From Mesorhizobium sp. Root102 (GTDB lineage: Bacteria > Pseudomonadota > Alphaproteobacteria > Rhizobiales > Rhizobiaceae), in contig NZ_LMCP01000045.1 of assembly GCF_001425625.1 (NCBI RefSeq), positions 69,263 to 133,262 on the forward strand: a stretch of 64,000 nucleotides of DNA. The letters are read 5' to 3'. Of the stretch, positions 44,305 through 53,296 are shown one piece after another. Under the pieces are notes generated by a model. The model was not told where the DNA came from and did no database searches. It saw nothing but the letters and a program-made list of their open reading frames with translations. The position numbers and the translations under genes were made by a program. How positions within the stretch are numbered: the first letter of the stretch is position 1; each line of letters starts with the position of its first letter.

Positions 44305-46362
44305 TCAGGCTGGTTGCGCCTCTTCGGTGTGGCGTGCGTTCCAATGGCGCAGCAGGACCGGGACGAAAAGCGCGAGGCCGAGTAGCGAGGAATAGAGTTC
44401 GGGTGCCACCAGAAGCAGGGCGGCGAACACCAGCAGCACGTTTTCCCACGGGCGTGTGCGCACCAGAAGGTAGCGCGACAGCGAGGCGCCCAGGCAGGTG
44501 ATGCCCAGCACGCAGCCGAAAAAGGCGAGGAAGAAGTTCGGCCAGGTGAAATCCTTCGTCACCAGCAGCAGGGATGGCGAGAAGACGAACACGAAAGGAA
44601 CCAGTGCCTTGCCCATCCCCAGCCGGAAGGCGGTGTTGCCGGTCTTGAACGGGTCCGCCCCCGCCATGCCAGCGGCGGCGTACGCCGCCAGCGCCACCGG
44701 TGGCGTGATGTCCGCCAGCAGTCCGTAATAGAACACGAAGAAGTGGGCGACGATCGGCTCGGTGCCGAGCATGACAAGCGCCGGCGCCGCGATCGTCACC
44801 ATGATGATGTAGTTCGCGGTCGTCGGGATGCCGCAGCCCATCAGGATGCAGACGACGCCGGTCATGATCAAGGTGAACAGCAGGGTCAGGCCCTGAGCCG
44901 AGATGATCGCCTCGGGGATGAAGGTGCCGAACAGAAGGGAAAGGTGTCCAGCCGTCGATGTGACGATATAGGACAGCTTGAAGCCCACTCCGGTCAGGGT
45001 GACGACGCCCACGACGATGCCGACGGTCGCGGCGGCGGCTCCGACGGCGAGCGCATATTTGGCGCCGTCGCGCAGGCACATCACGATGTCGGCGACCGAC
45101 ATGCGCCGGCGTGGATTGAGCAGGCCGACGAGAATACACAAGGTGATGCCCCAAAAGGCGGCCATGTAGGGCGTGTAGCCCGAGAGCAGCACGCCGATGA
45201 GGACGACGAGCGGGATGATCGTCGGCCAGTCCCGCTTCAGCGCCTCGACGACGTCGGGCATCTCGTCCGGCCTGAGCCCCCTGAGGCCGGTTCGCTTGGC
45301 CTCGAAATGCACCTGCATGAACACGCCGAAGAAGTGCATGAAGGCGGGCACGATGGCGGCCAGGATGATGGTCGTGTAGGGCAGTTCGAGAAATTCGATC
45401 ATCAGGAAGGCCGCTGCGCCCATGATCGGCGGCGTCACCTGACCGCCGGTCGAGGACGCCGCTTCCACCGCTGCGGCGAAATGTTTCTTGTAGCCGAGCT
45501 TGATCATCGCCGGGATGGTGAGCGAGCCTACGGTGACGGTGTTGGCGACCGACGAGCCGGAGATCATGCCGAACAGCGCCGAGCCGAAGATCGACACCTT
45601 GGCGGGACCGCCGGCGTAGCGGCCGGCGACCCACGCCGCGCAGTCGAGGAAGAGCTGGCCGAGGCCAATGCGGGTGGCGAAGACGCCGAACAGCACGAAG
45701 TGGAAGACGTAGGTGGCGACGACGCCGAGCGCGATGCCGTAGATGCCCTGCGTCGTCAGATAAAGGTGATCGACAAGCTGGGAGACGGACGCGCCGGGGT
45801 GCACTAGAATGCTCGGCATGTACCGCCCAAACAGCGCGTAGGCCATGAAGACGACGGCGATGATGGGCAGCGGGATGCCGACGGAGCGGCGCGTTGCCTC
45901 CAGGAGAAGCAGGATGAGGATAAGGCCGAACACCACGTCGAGCGCCGTTGGATTGCCGACGCGGAAGGCAAGGTCGTCGAGCGGGATCATAGGCACGTGC
46001 ATGACGACGACGACCGCAGCGATCGCCAGCAGCCAGTCGAAAAGGGGTATGCCGAGCGGCCGCAGCAGGCTGGACTGCGCGGGCTGGTCGTAGCTTTTCT
46101 TCACCACCGGGAAGACGAGGAAGATCAGCGCCAGCACCATCGACAGGTGGATGCCCCGGTGCAGCATTTCCTGCAGCAGGCCGAAGCCGGCGGTGTAGTA
46201 GTGAAACAGTGACAGCGCTACCAGGAGGAAGCCGACCAGCCAGCCCGCGACACGGGTCAGTGGCCGGAAGCGGATTTCGGAGTCGAATTTCTCCTCCAGT
46301 TCGCGAGCCTTCTCCTCGTCGAACTCCATTGCGGAAAGCTTGATCTTGTCGTCGTCGCTCAT
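44305..46362 (-). CDS. TRAP transporter fused permease (DctQM-type, TAXI family)
   Basis: 685 residues, around 17-18 helices: a small DctQ-like part in the first 180 residues is fused to the large DctM-like part. Typical segments are TVGSLTIPAMIKLGYKKHFA, SSTGGQVTPPIMGAAAFLMI and GCGIPTTANYIIMVTIAAPAL. It imports an unknown carboxylate or similar solute with an ion gradient, receiving it from the TAXI binding protein encoded upstream. The C-terminal 80 residues add two or three hydrophobic stretches. Confidence 0.93.
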   Translation of the reverse strand: MSDDDKIKLSAMEFDEEKARELEEKFDSEIRFRPLTRVAGWLVGFLLVALSLFHYYTAGFGLLQEMLHRGIHLSMVLALIFLVFPVVKKSYDQPAQSSLLRPLGIPLFDWLLAIAAVVVVMHVPMIPLDDLAFRVGNPTALDVVFGLILILLLLEATRRSVGIPLPIIAVVFMAYALFGRYMPSILVHPGASVSQLVDHLYLTTQGIYGIALGVVATYVFHFVLFGVFATRIGLGQLFLDCAAWVAGRYAGGPAKVSIFGSALFGMISGSSVANTVTVGSLTIPAMIKLGYKKHFAAAVEAASSTGGQVTPPIMGAAAFLMIEFLELPYTTIILAAIVPAFMHFFGVFMQVHFEAKRTGLRGLRPDEMPDVVEALKRDWPTIIPLVVLIGVLLSGYTPYMAAFWGITLCILVGLLNPRRRMSVADIVMCLRDGAKYALAVGAAAATVGIVVGVVTLTGVGFKLSYIVTSTAGHLSLLFGTFIPEAIISAQGLTLLFTLIMTGVVCILMGCGIPTTANYIIMVTIAAPALVMLGTEPIVAHFFVFYYGLLADITPPVALAAYAAAGMAGADPFKTGNTAFRLGMGKALVPFVFVFSPSLLLVTKDFTWPNFFLAFFGCVLGITCLGASLSRYLLVRTRPWENVLLVFAALLLVAPELYSSLLGLALFVPVLLRHWNARHTEEAQPA

Positions 46363-46392
46363 GGCCGGTTCCGTGTCCTGAATTTCCAGACA

Positions 46393-46424
46393 AACGAGGC
46401 GGAAAGCATGCCTTCCGCCTCGTT
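46393..46424 (-). terminator. 12-bp hairpin between the TAXI and permease genes
   Basis: AACGAGGCGGAA (46393-46404), loop AGCATGCC, TTCCGCCTCGTT (46413-46424). On the minus strand it lies 25 bp after the binding-protein stop and is followed by TTGTCTGG. It probably partially terminates or protects the upstream mRNA, giving more binding protein than permease. Confidence 0.7.
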
Positions 46425-46448
46425 GTTGTCAGCCGGTCCAAGTGGCTC

Positions 46449-47438
46449 CTATTTCAGGGCGCCGACTTCCTTGTAGAATCTCTCCGCGCCGGGATGAAAC
46501 GGAATGCCGGCGCTGGTGACCGCGTTCTGGAGCGTGATCAGCTTGCCTTTGGCGTGGCCTGCCTGCAGGGCCTTCTGGGTCTCGTCGCTGTAAAGCGATT
46601 TGACGATCTTGTAGACGAGGTCGTCGGTCTGCTTGGCGCTGGTCACCCATTGCGCGGCGACGGAAATGGTCTTGGTTTCGCCGACATTTTTGTAGGTGCC
46701 TTCCGGCACGGTGTCGGTGGAGAAGAACTTCTGCTCGGACAGCAGCTTGTCGGCTTCGGGGCCGGTGATCGGCACCAGCGTGATGTTGTTGGTGGTGGCA
46801 AGCTCAACGATGGCGCCGGTCGGATAGCCGCCGACGAAGAAATAGGCGTCCATGGCGCCATCCTGCAGCCGCTCTCCGGCCGGGCCAGGCTTGAGATATT
46901 CGGGCTGCACGTCCTTCTCGGTCAGACCGTAAGCGCCAAGCACAAGTCGCGCATCGACGATGGTGCCGGAGCCCGGCTCGTCAAGGGAGACGCGCTTGCC
47001 CTTGAGATCCGCCACCGACTTGATGCCGGCGTCGGCACGCGCGACCAAATGGATCGTCTCGGGATAGAGCGTGGCGATGAGGCGCAGGTCGTCAACCTTC
47101 GGCTTGCCCTCATAGAGGCCGGTGCCCGAATGCGCCCAGTACGCGACGTCGGATTGCGTGAAGCCCGATTCGGACGCGCCCGACTGGATGGCGCTGATGT
47201 TGGCTACCGAACCGTTGGAGGACGTGGCGGTGGCGACCAGGCCTTCGACGCCGGCCGGCCCCGTTGCCGAGATGGCGTTGGCGATCAGGCCGCCCACCGG
47301 ATAATAGGTGCCGGACGTTCCGCCCGTGCCGATGCGGAAAAATGCCTGCTGCGCGCGTGCCGGCGAAAATCCGGCCGCAGCCAGCGCCAGAGCGCTCGCG
47401 CCTATGGAAAAGGTGCGGCGGTTGATCGAAATAGTCAT
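46449..47438 (-). CDS. TAXI family TRAP solute-binding protein
   Basis: 329 residues with a twin-arginine-like signal (INRRTFSIGASALALAAAGF, cleavage after ARA). The mature N-terminus FFRIGTGGTSGTYYPVGG is the signature of TAXI proteins, and SVADLKGKRVSLDEPGSGT is the conserved second part. It binds a solute in the periplasm for the fused permease. GGGAGGTAGC precedes the ATG. Substrate unknown. Confidence 0.94.
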   Translation of the reverse strand: MTISINRRTFSIGASALALAAAGFSPARAQQAFFRIGTGGTSGTYYPVGGLIANAISATGPAGVEGLVATATSSNGSVANISAIQSGASESGFTQSDVAYWAHSGTGLYEGKPKVDDLRLIATLYPETIHLVARADAGIKSVADLKGKRVSLDEPGSGTIVDARLVLGAYGLTEKDVQPEYLKPGPAGERLQDGAMDAYFFVGGYPTGAIVELATTNNITLVPITGPEADKLLSEQKFFSTDTVPEGTYKNVGETKTISVAAQWVTSAKQTDDLVYKIVKSLYSDETQKALQAGHAKGKLITLQNAVTSAGIPFHPGAERFYKEVGALK

Positions 47439-47686
47439 GCTACCTCCCAGTCTAAAGACCGGCAGGATGTTGCAGCAGCCCAGGTGTTGTCAACCTGCAC
47501 GCGCGTTTTGAGAGCGGATCGGTCCTCGCGGGCTATCGGCTGTTGCTGGCCGTGGCGCATCCTAAATATGTGCAAATTTTGAAGAAGCACCAAAATTCGA
47601 TCTGAGACTTCATCATTGGTTGAACGGCAGTAAATTCGCATCCTTTCGCCAGAGGCTGCCTGTCTGAATTCGGCCCAGAATTCGCC

Positions 47687-48013
47687 TCAGAATGCGAGGA
47701 ATTGCGAGAGCGTTTCGGGCGATCCCGGAAAGAGCAATCCCACTTCAATCGCGATTACCGCGAGGACTTGGAGCAGGAGGATGCGAGCGAGCCTGGAGCG
47801 GAACGGCTCCTTGCGCGTCTTGTGCCGGATCGTTTTTTGCGCGATCGCAGTCCCGATGCTACCGCCAATGATGGCGAGTGTAAGAAGCGTCGACTCTGGA
47901 ATGCGTTGGGAACCGTTCTTGGCCATAGCCTTATCGAACGCCATGGTGGCGTATGCCAGCAAGTTTACCGCGAAAACGTAGGCGATGACCCCGACTGCAA
48001 ACTGCCCCGGCAT
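47687..48013 (-). CDS. DUF1294 family small membrane protein
   Basis: 108 residues from ATG 48013, with GGAGGAGCGC directly upstream. Three or four hydrophobic helices; between them MAFDKAMAKNGSQRIPESTL and QKTIRHKTRKEPFRSRL are the conserved polar motifs of DUF1294. Function unknown. It is monocistronic, between the TAXI locus and efp. Confidence 0.88.
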   Translation of the reverse strand: MPGQFAVGVIAYVFAVNLLAYATMAFDKAMAKNGSQRIPESTLLTLAIIGGSIGTAIAQKTIRHKTRKEPFRSRLARILLLQVLAVIAIEVGLLFPGSPETLSQFLAF

Positions 48014-48243
48014 GCGCTCCTCCACCTTCGAGCCAGTATAACCTAAGCCCGTTAAACCAACGGATGGCAACGGGTCCATCTAAATGGGCTATCTGAAACG
48101 TCGTCATGGTGGACCCGAAGGGCGACTTTCGCCAATCGGAACGCAAAAGCCGACCGATCCGCTCCCGGCCCCTTCGATCCCTTGTCCCTAAGGGTCGCTC
48201 GCTGAGGAATAGCCGCCTTCGCCCTGAAGCTAAAAGCCGCCCC

Positions 48244-48813
48244 TCAGTCCTTGGCCCGCTCCACATAAGCCCCGTCCGCCGTCATCACCACCACGCGGGT
48301 GCCCGGCGCGATGTGCGGTGGCACAAGCGTGCGCACGCCGTTGGACAGCACGGCCGGCTTGTAGGAGGACGAGGCCGTCTGTCCCTTGGTCGTCGGCTCG
48401 GTTTCCACCACTTCGAAGGTGGCGCGCTGCGGCAGCACCAGGGAAATGGCAATGCCGTTGAACTGCGACACCTGCACGGCCATACCTTCCAGGAGGTAAG
48501 GCGCCATGTCGCCGACCACGGCTTCCGACACCGCGACCTGGTCGTAAGTCTCCGGGTTCATGAAATGAAAGCCTTCGCCGTCGCGATAGAGGAAGGTGTG
48601 CTCGCGCTCTTCCACATAGGCGCGCTCCACCTGCTCGGTCGTGCGGTAGCGCTCCGAAACCTTCACCCCGTCGCCGATGCGGCGCATGTCGAGCTGCGTT
48701 ACCGGCGTGCCCTTGCCTGGGTGGATGTTTTCGGCAAAGAGGATCACATAAAGCTTGCCGTCCTTGTCGACGACGTTGCCTTTGCGGAGCGAACTGGCGA
48801 TGACTTTCACCAC
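48244..48813 (-). CDS. efp: Elongation factor P
   Basis: 189 residues from a GTG start at 48813. It promotes peptide bonds at polyproline stretches. The KOW-like N-domain has ENIHPGKGTPVTQLDMRRI; with the GTG start the modified lysine is K34, as in E. coli EF-P, which supports this start. OB domains follow (SVSE-like region EAVVGDMAPYLLEG and a C-terminal VPPHIAPGTRVVVMT). epmA, which attaches beta-lysine to K34, is divergent 117 bp away. Confidence 0.96.
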   Translation of the reverse strand: MVKVIASSLRKGNVVDKDGKLYVILFAENIHPGKGTPVTQLDMRRIGDGVKVSERYRTTEQVERAYVEEREHTFLYRDGEGFHFMNPETYDQVAVSEAVVGDMAPYLLEGMAVQVSQFNGIAISLVLPQRATFEVVETEPTTKGQTASSSYKPAVLSNGVRTLVPPHIAPGTRVVVMTADGAYVERAKD

Positions 48814-48930
48814 GGTTTTAAATCCTGCAAGAAGAGTTGACTGGCGTTTGCCGGCTAGTGCGGCGCTGGATGGGGGCCTACCGCATCTTGGCCGCCGCCG
48901 CCAGCCCCATTCCACCATGATCTGGGCCCC

Positions 48931-49971
48931 ATGAGAGAAGCTTCGCCCTGGTGGACGCCGCATGTCCATGCCGACCGCCGCCCGCGACTGATGCTGCGCA
49001 ACGGCATCGCCGCCGGCCTGCGCGGCTGGTTCGCCAGCCATCATTTCGTCGAGGTGGAAACGGCCGCCTTGCAGGTCTCGCCCGGCAACGAGGCGCATCT
49101 GGCGGCTTTCGCGACGGAAGTGGTTGGGCCGGACGGCGCGCGGTCGCCACTCTATCTCCACACCTCGCCGGAATTCGCCTGCAAGAAGCTGCTCGCCGCC
49201 GGTGAAACCAGGATTTTCAGCCTCGGTCCGGTCTACCGCAACCGTGAGCGCGGCCCCTTGCATCATCCCGAATTCACCATGCTCGAATGGTACCGGGTGG
49301 GCGAGGCCTATGAGAGCCTGATGCTGGATTGCGCCGCCTTTCTGGCGCTGGCCGCGACGAGGGCAGGGGCGACGTGCTTTTCCTTCCGGGGCCGCGACTG
49401 CGATCCGTTTGCTGAGCCGGAACGGCTGACGGTGGCGGATGCCTTCACCCACTATTCCGGCATCGACCTGCTGGCCACGGTCGCCGCCGACGGCAGCACC
49501 GACCGCGATGCGCTGTATGCCGCGTTGACCCGCGCCGGCTTGCGCACCGCGCCCGACGACAGCTGGGCCGACCTGTTCAGCCGGGTTATGGTGGAAAAGG
49601 TCGAACCGTTCCTCGGGCAAAGGCGGGCGACGATCCTGTGCGAATATCCACTGGCCGAGGCGGCACTGGCGCGGCCGAGCCCGCGCGACCCGCGCGTCGC
49701 CGAGCGTTTCGAGCTCTATTGCTGCGGTGTCGAGCTCGCCAACGGTTTTGGCGAACTGACCGACGCCGAGGAGCAGCGCCGGCGCTTTGTCCTCGAGATG
49801 GACGAGAAACAGCGCATCTATGGCGAGCGCTATCCCCTCGACGAGGATTTTCTCGCCGCCCTTGCCATCATGCCGCCGGCCAGCGGCATCGCGCTCGGCT
49901 TCGACCGCCTGGTGATGCTGGCCACCGGCGCGCAGAAAATCGAGGACGTCATCTGGACGCCTGTCGCCTGA
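48931..49971 (+). CDS. epmA: EF-P (R)-beta-lysine ligase (EpmA/GenX/PoxA)
   Basis: 346 residues, a truncated class II lysyl-tRNA synthetase lacking the anticodon domain. Motif 2 is in FSLGPVYRNRERGPLHHPEF, and motif 3 is ALGFDRLVMLATGAQ; the ending IEDVIWTPVA is typical. It ligates (R)-beta-lysine to K34 of EF-P. The lysine 2,3-aminomutase epmB, often adjacent, is not in this window; a DadA-like gene follows instead. ATG 48931 gives MREASPWWTPHVHADRRPRL. Confidence 0.95.
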   Translation: MREASPWWTPHVHADRRPRLMLRNGIAAGLRGWFASHHFVEVETAALQVSPGNEAHLAAFATEVVGPDGARSPLYLHTSPEFACKKLLAAGETRIFSLGPVYRNRERGPLHHPEFTMLEWYRVGEAYESLMLDCAAFLALAATRAGATCFSFRGRDCDPFAEPERLTVADAFTHYSGIDLLATVAADGSTDRDALYAALTRAGLRTAPDDSWADLFSRVMVEKVEPFLGQRRATILCEYPLAEAALARPSPRDPRVAERFELYCCGVELANGFGELTDAEEQRRRFVLEMDEKQRIYGERYPLDEDFLAALAIMPPASGIALGFDRLVMLATGAQKIEDVIWTPVA

Positions 49972-50095
49972 AGGCGAGAAAGTCTGGCCCATTCGATTCC
50001 GGGGATCAACACTGGACCGTGACCCCGAACCAAGCGACCACATGAGCGGCACGCGGGCCCGAGAGCAGCTCACGGTCAAACAGGAAGATCCAACA

Positions 50096-51346
50096 GTGGC
50101 AGTTTCCGAAACCGTCGAAATCGCCATTGTCGGCGCCGGTGTTGTCGGGCTGGCGACGGCGCTCCGCCTTGCCGCGGACGGTCGCGAAGTGCTGCTCATC
50201 GACCCCAATGAGCCGGGCTCCGGCGCCTCGTTCGGCAATGCCGGAACGGTCGCCGAATACGCCTGCATGCCGGTCGGCACTCCTTCCGTGCTGCGCGCGT
50301 TGCCAAAGCTGCTGCTCGATCCCGACAGCCCGTTTTCGCTGCGCTGGCCGGCGTTGCTGCAACTGGCGCCATGGCTGGTCCGGTTCATGCGGCAATCGCT
50401 GCCGGCGGCGACCCTGGCCAATGCGCTGGCGCTTGCCGGACTGCTGGCCGACGCCTTGCCGGCCTGGGAGGACATGGCTGGGGAAGCCGGCCTGGAAGAT
50501 TTGCTACGCCGCAATGGCTGTCTTTACCTCTATCGCCGCGAAAGCGATTTTGCCGCCTCCGCTGGCGGCCGGGCGATGCGCGCCGGATTCGGCGTTCATC
50601 AGGAGATCCTGACGCCGCAAGAGGTGGCCGCACTTGAGCCCGGCTTGCCGGCGACTGCAACGCATGGCTTGTTTTTTCCGGACTCGATCAACGTGACCGA
50701 TCCGGCAACGGTGATGCGGCGACTGCTCGGTGCCGCGGCCGGCCGTGGCGCCTCGGTGAGGCAAGCGGCAATCACCGGGTTGCAGGTCGAGACCGGCGCT
50801 GTCCGGCTTAGCGGCCAGGGCTTCAGCATCAAGGCGGGCACGGTGGTGATTGCCGCCGGTGCACGGTCGCGCGCACTGGCCGCGCAGGCCGGCGACAGGA
50901 TCCCGCTCGAGACCGAGCGCGGCTATCACCTGGAATTCCGGACTGACGCTCCGCTGCTGACACGGCCGGTCTGTCCCGTCGATCTCGGTTTCTACATGAC
51001 GCCGATGGCCGGCCGGTTGCGGGTCGCCGGCACCGTCGAACTCGGTGGGCTTGCCGCGCCGCCAAATCCGCGCCGGCTGGCGCTGCTCGACCGCGGCGTC
51101 AGGCAAATCTTTCCCAAGCTAGGCTCACCTTCATCCGAATGGCTTGGCTTCCGGCCCTCCCTGCCGGATTCCAGACCGGTCATCGGCCCTTCGCGCGGCA
51201 ATTCCCGAGTGATCCACGCTTTTGGTCATGGCCATCTTGGCCTGACGCTTGCTCCGATCACGGCGCGGCTGGTCGCAGACCTGATCGCCGGACGCGGCGA
51301 TCCCGCGCGCCTCGCACCCTTTGCGGCGGATCGTTTCGGTCGTTGA
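50096..51346 (+). CDS. DadA-like FAD-dependent amino acid oxidase/dehydrogenase
   Basis: 416 residues from GTG 50096, which has CAGGAAG upstream; ATG 50042 in frame has no ribosome site. FAD-binding Rossmann motif is IAIVGAGVVGLATALRLA, then LIDPNEPGSGASFGNAGTVA, and the family ending VIHAFGHGHLGLTLAPITA. These enzymes oxidise D-amino acids or similar amines. It follows epmA by 124 bp, possibly read through, but no functional connection is evident. Confidence 0.9.
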   Translation: MAVSETVEIAIVGAGVVGLATALRLAADGREVLLIDPNEPGSGASFGNAGTVAEYACMPVGTPSVLRALPKLLLDPDSPFSLRWPALLQLAPWLVRFMRQSLPAATLANALALAGLLADALPAWEDMAGEAGLEDLLRRNGCLYLYRRESDFAASAGGRAMRAGFGVHQEILTPQEVAALEPGLPATATHGLFFPDSINVTDPATVMRRLLGAAAGRGASVRQAAITGLQVETGAVRLSGQGFSIKAGTVVIAAGARSRALAAQAGDRIPLETERGYHLEFRTDAPLLTRPVCPVDLGFYMTPMAGRLRVAGTVELGGLAAPPNPRRLALLDRGVRQIFPKLGSPSSEWLGFRPSLPDSRPVIGPSRGNSRVIHAFGHGHLGLTLAPITARLVADLIAGRGDPARLAPFAADRFGR

Positions 51347-51368
51347 CCGACCGGTGCCTGCGCCCGAG

Positions 51369-51785
51369 TTAGTGCGCGAAAACCTGCTCCAGAGAGCGAA
51401 AACCCTTGAATTCCAAGGCATTGCCCGAGGGGTCGCGGATGAACAATGTCGCCTGCTCGCCAGACTCGCCCTTGAAGCGGACCATCGGCCGTTCCAGCCA
51501 GTCGATGTCGTCGCGCTCCTCTAGCCGCGTCGCCAGGCGCTGCCAGTCGTCCATCAAGAGCACGGCGCCGAAATGCGGGATCGGCACGGTGATGCCGTCG
51601 ACCTTGCCGTCTCGGGTGGCCTGTGCGGCCTGCGGCCGCAGATGCGCCGACATCTGGTGGCCGAACAGGTCGAAGTCCACCCAGGTCGTCGACGAGCGGC
51701 CGATCGCGCAGCCCAGCACCTCGCCATAGAAAACGCGGGTTTCATCGAGATCACGGACGGGAAAGGCGAGATGGAAGGGCGTCAT
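51369..51785 (-). CDS. VOC/glyoxalase superfamily protein
   Basis: 138 residues in two beta-alpha-beta-beta-beta units: FHLAFPVRDLDETRVFYGEV, then the second with PHFGAVLLMDDWQRLATRLE and RDPSGNALEFKGFRS. Histidines and a glutamate at the usual metal positions are present (H4, H77 region, E near the end). It could be a dioxygenase or a resistance or lyase-type member; the reaction is unknown. Convergent with the DadA-like gene. Confidence 0.9.
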   Translation of the reverse strand: MTPFHLAFPVRDLDETRVFYGEVLGCAIGRSSTTWVDFDLFGHQMSAHLRPQAAQATRDGKVDGITVPIPHFGAVLLMDDWQRLATRLEERDDIDWLERPMVRFKGESGEQATLFIRDPSGNALEFKGFRSLEQVFAH

Positions 51786-51952
51786 CGAAAAATGCTCCGA
51801 GCAGGCTGGGGACCGATTTTACGTCACAGGGTTCGCGATTTGAACCGTCGCCCCGCATTTTGATTGAAGCCTATGCCATTGCACAAGCCGGACCGGAACA
51901 ATAGATGGGTGGGCAACGGCCAGACGCCGGCCGCACCAGCAGGATTTCAGGC

Positions 51953-53296
51953 ATGACCGATATATCAGACGCAGCAAAATTGACCGACCGCGTCGCGGCT
52001 CTAGTCGAGGCTGCCAGGAAGGCGGGCGCCGATGCCGCCGACGCGGTGGCCGTGCGCGGCCGCTCGACCGGGGTGTCGGTGCGTCTCGGCAAGGTCGAGG
52101 GTACCGAATCGTCCGAGAGCGAGGATGTCGCGCTGCGCGTCTTTATCGGCGGTCGGGTGGCGAGTGTCTCGGCGACGGCAGCGTCCGACCCGAAAACACT
52201 GGCCGAACGCGCCGTGGCGATGGCGAAGGTGTCACCCCAGGATCCCTATCAGGGGCTGGCCGACCCAGCACTGCTCGCCAAACAGACACGCGATCTCGAC
52301 CTGTTCGACGCCACCGAAGTGTCGGCCGACCAGTTGAAGGAGGCTGCCCTCGCGGCGGAAGCGGCGGCCCTTGCCGTCAAGGGCGTGACCAATTCGGCCG
52401 GCGCCAGCGCCGGTGCCGGTCTTGGCGGCCTGGTGCTGGCCACCTCGCACGGCTTCCTCGGCCACTATGTCGGCTCGCGTTTTTCGCGCTCGGCCAGCGT
52501 CATCGCCGGCGAGGGCACGGGCATGGAGCGCGACTATGAATTCTCCTCGCGCCAGCATTTTGCCGATCTCGATGCGCCCGAAGACATCGGCCGCAAGGCC
52601 GGCGAGCGCGCCGTGCGGCGCATTGGCGCGCGTCAGGCGGCGACCGGGCCGGTCGACGTGGTGTTCGACCCGCGCGTCGCGCGTGGCATCGCCGGCCATC
52701 TGGCAGGCGCCATCAACGGTGCCTCGGTCGCGCGCAAGACCTCGTTCCTGCGCGACATGATGGGCAAGCAGGTGGCCGCATCCGCCATCACCATCACGGA
52801 CGAGCCGCTCAGGCGGCGCGGCCAGGCCTCGCGTCCGTTCGACGGCGAAGGCGTCGAGGGCGAAAAGCTGTTCATGGTCGAGAAGGGCGTGCTCAACCAC
52901 TGGTTCCTGTCGACCTCGGCCGCGCGCGAGCTTGGTCTGACCACCAATGGGCGCGGCGCGCGCGGTGGCTCTTCCGTGACGCCATCCTCCACCAATCTCG
53001 CCATCGAGCCTGGCGAGCGGTCGCCGGAAGAACTGATCAAATCGCTCAAGACCGGCTTCTACGTCACCGAGGTGTTCGGCCAGGGCGTCGACATGGTCAC
53101 TGGTGAATACAGCCGTGGCGCCTCGGGCTTCTGGATCGAGAATGGCGAGTTGGCCTATCCGGTCGCCGAGGTCACCATCGCCTCGAACCTGAAGACCATG
53201 TTCCTCAACATGGTGCCGGCTGATGATCTCGACCGCAATTTCGGTACCGCGGCCCCGACGCTCCTGATCGAAGGCATGACCCTTGCCGGAGCATGA
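51953..53296 (+). CDS. pmbA: TldD/PmbA family metalloprotease subunit
   Basis: 447 residues. PmbA pattern: SVRLGKVEGTESSESEDVAL near the start, the middle GMERDYEFSSRQHFADL and the end with MVTGEYSRGASGFWIENGEL and EVTIASNLKTMFLNM. In E. coli TldD and PmbA (TldE) form a heterodimer that degrades or processes unfolded peptides such as microcin B17. PmbA lacks the zinc site; TldD is not in this window. Start at MTDISD follows an upstream open extension. Confidence 0.94.
   Translation: MTDISDAAKLTDRVAALVEAARKAGADAADAVAVRGRSTGVSVRLGKVEGTESSESEDVALRVFIGGRVASVSATAASDPKTLAERAVAMAKVSPQDPYQGLADPALLAKQTRDLDLFDATEVSADQLKEAALAAEAAALAVKGVTNSAGASAGAGLGGLVLATSHGFLGHYVGSRFSRSASVIAGEGTGMERDYEFSSRQHFADLDAPEDIGRKAGERAVRRIGARQAATGPVDVVFDPRVARGIAGHLAGAINGASVARKTSFLRDMMGKQVAASAITITDEPLRRRGQASRPFDGEGVEGEKLFMVEKGVLNHWFLSTSAARELGLTTNGRGARGGSSVTPSSTNLAIEPGERSPEELIKSLKTGFYVTEVFGQGVDMVTGEYSRGASGFWIENGELAYPVAEVTIASNLKTMFLNMVPADDLDRNFGTAAPTLLIEGMTLAGA

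Noticed and set aside
48244..50514. Very long open frame on the minus strand covering efp, epmA and DadA-like genes
   Set aside because: Only its end is the efp gene. The rest is antisense to well-supported plus-strand genes and has a low-complexity composition typical of GC-rich shadow frames.
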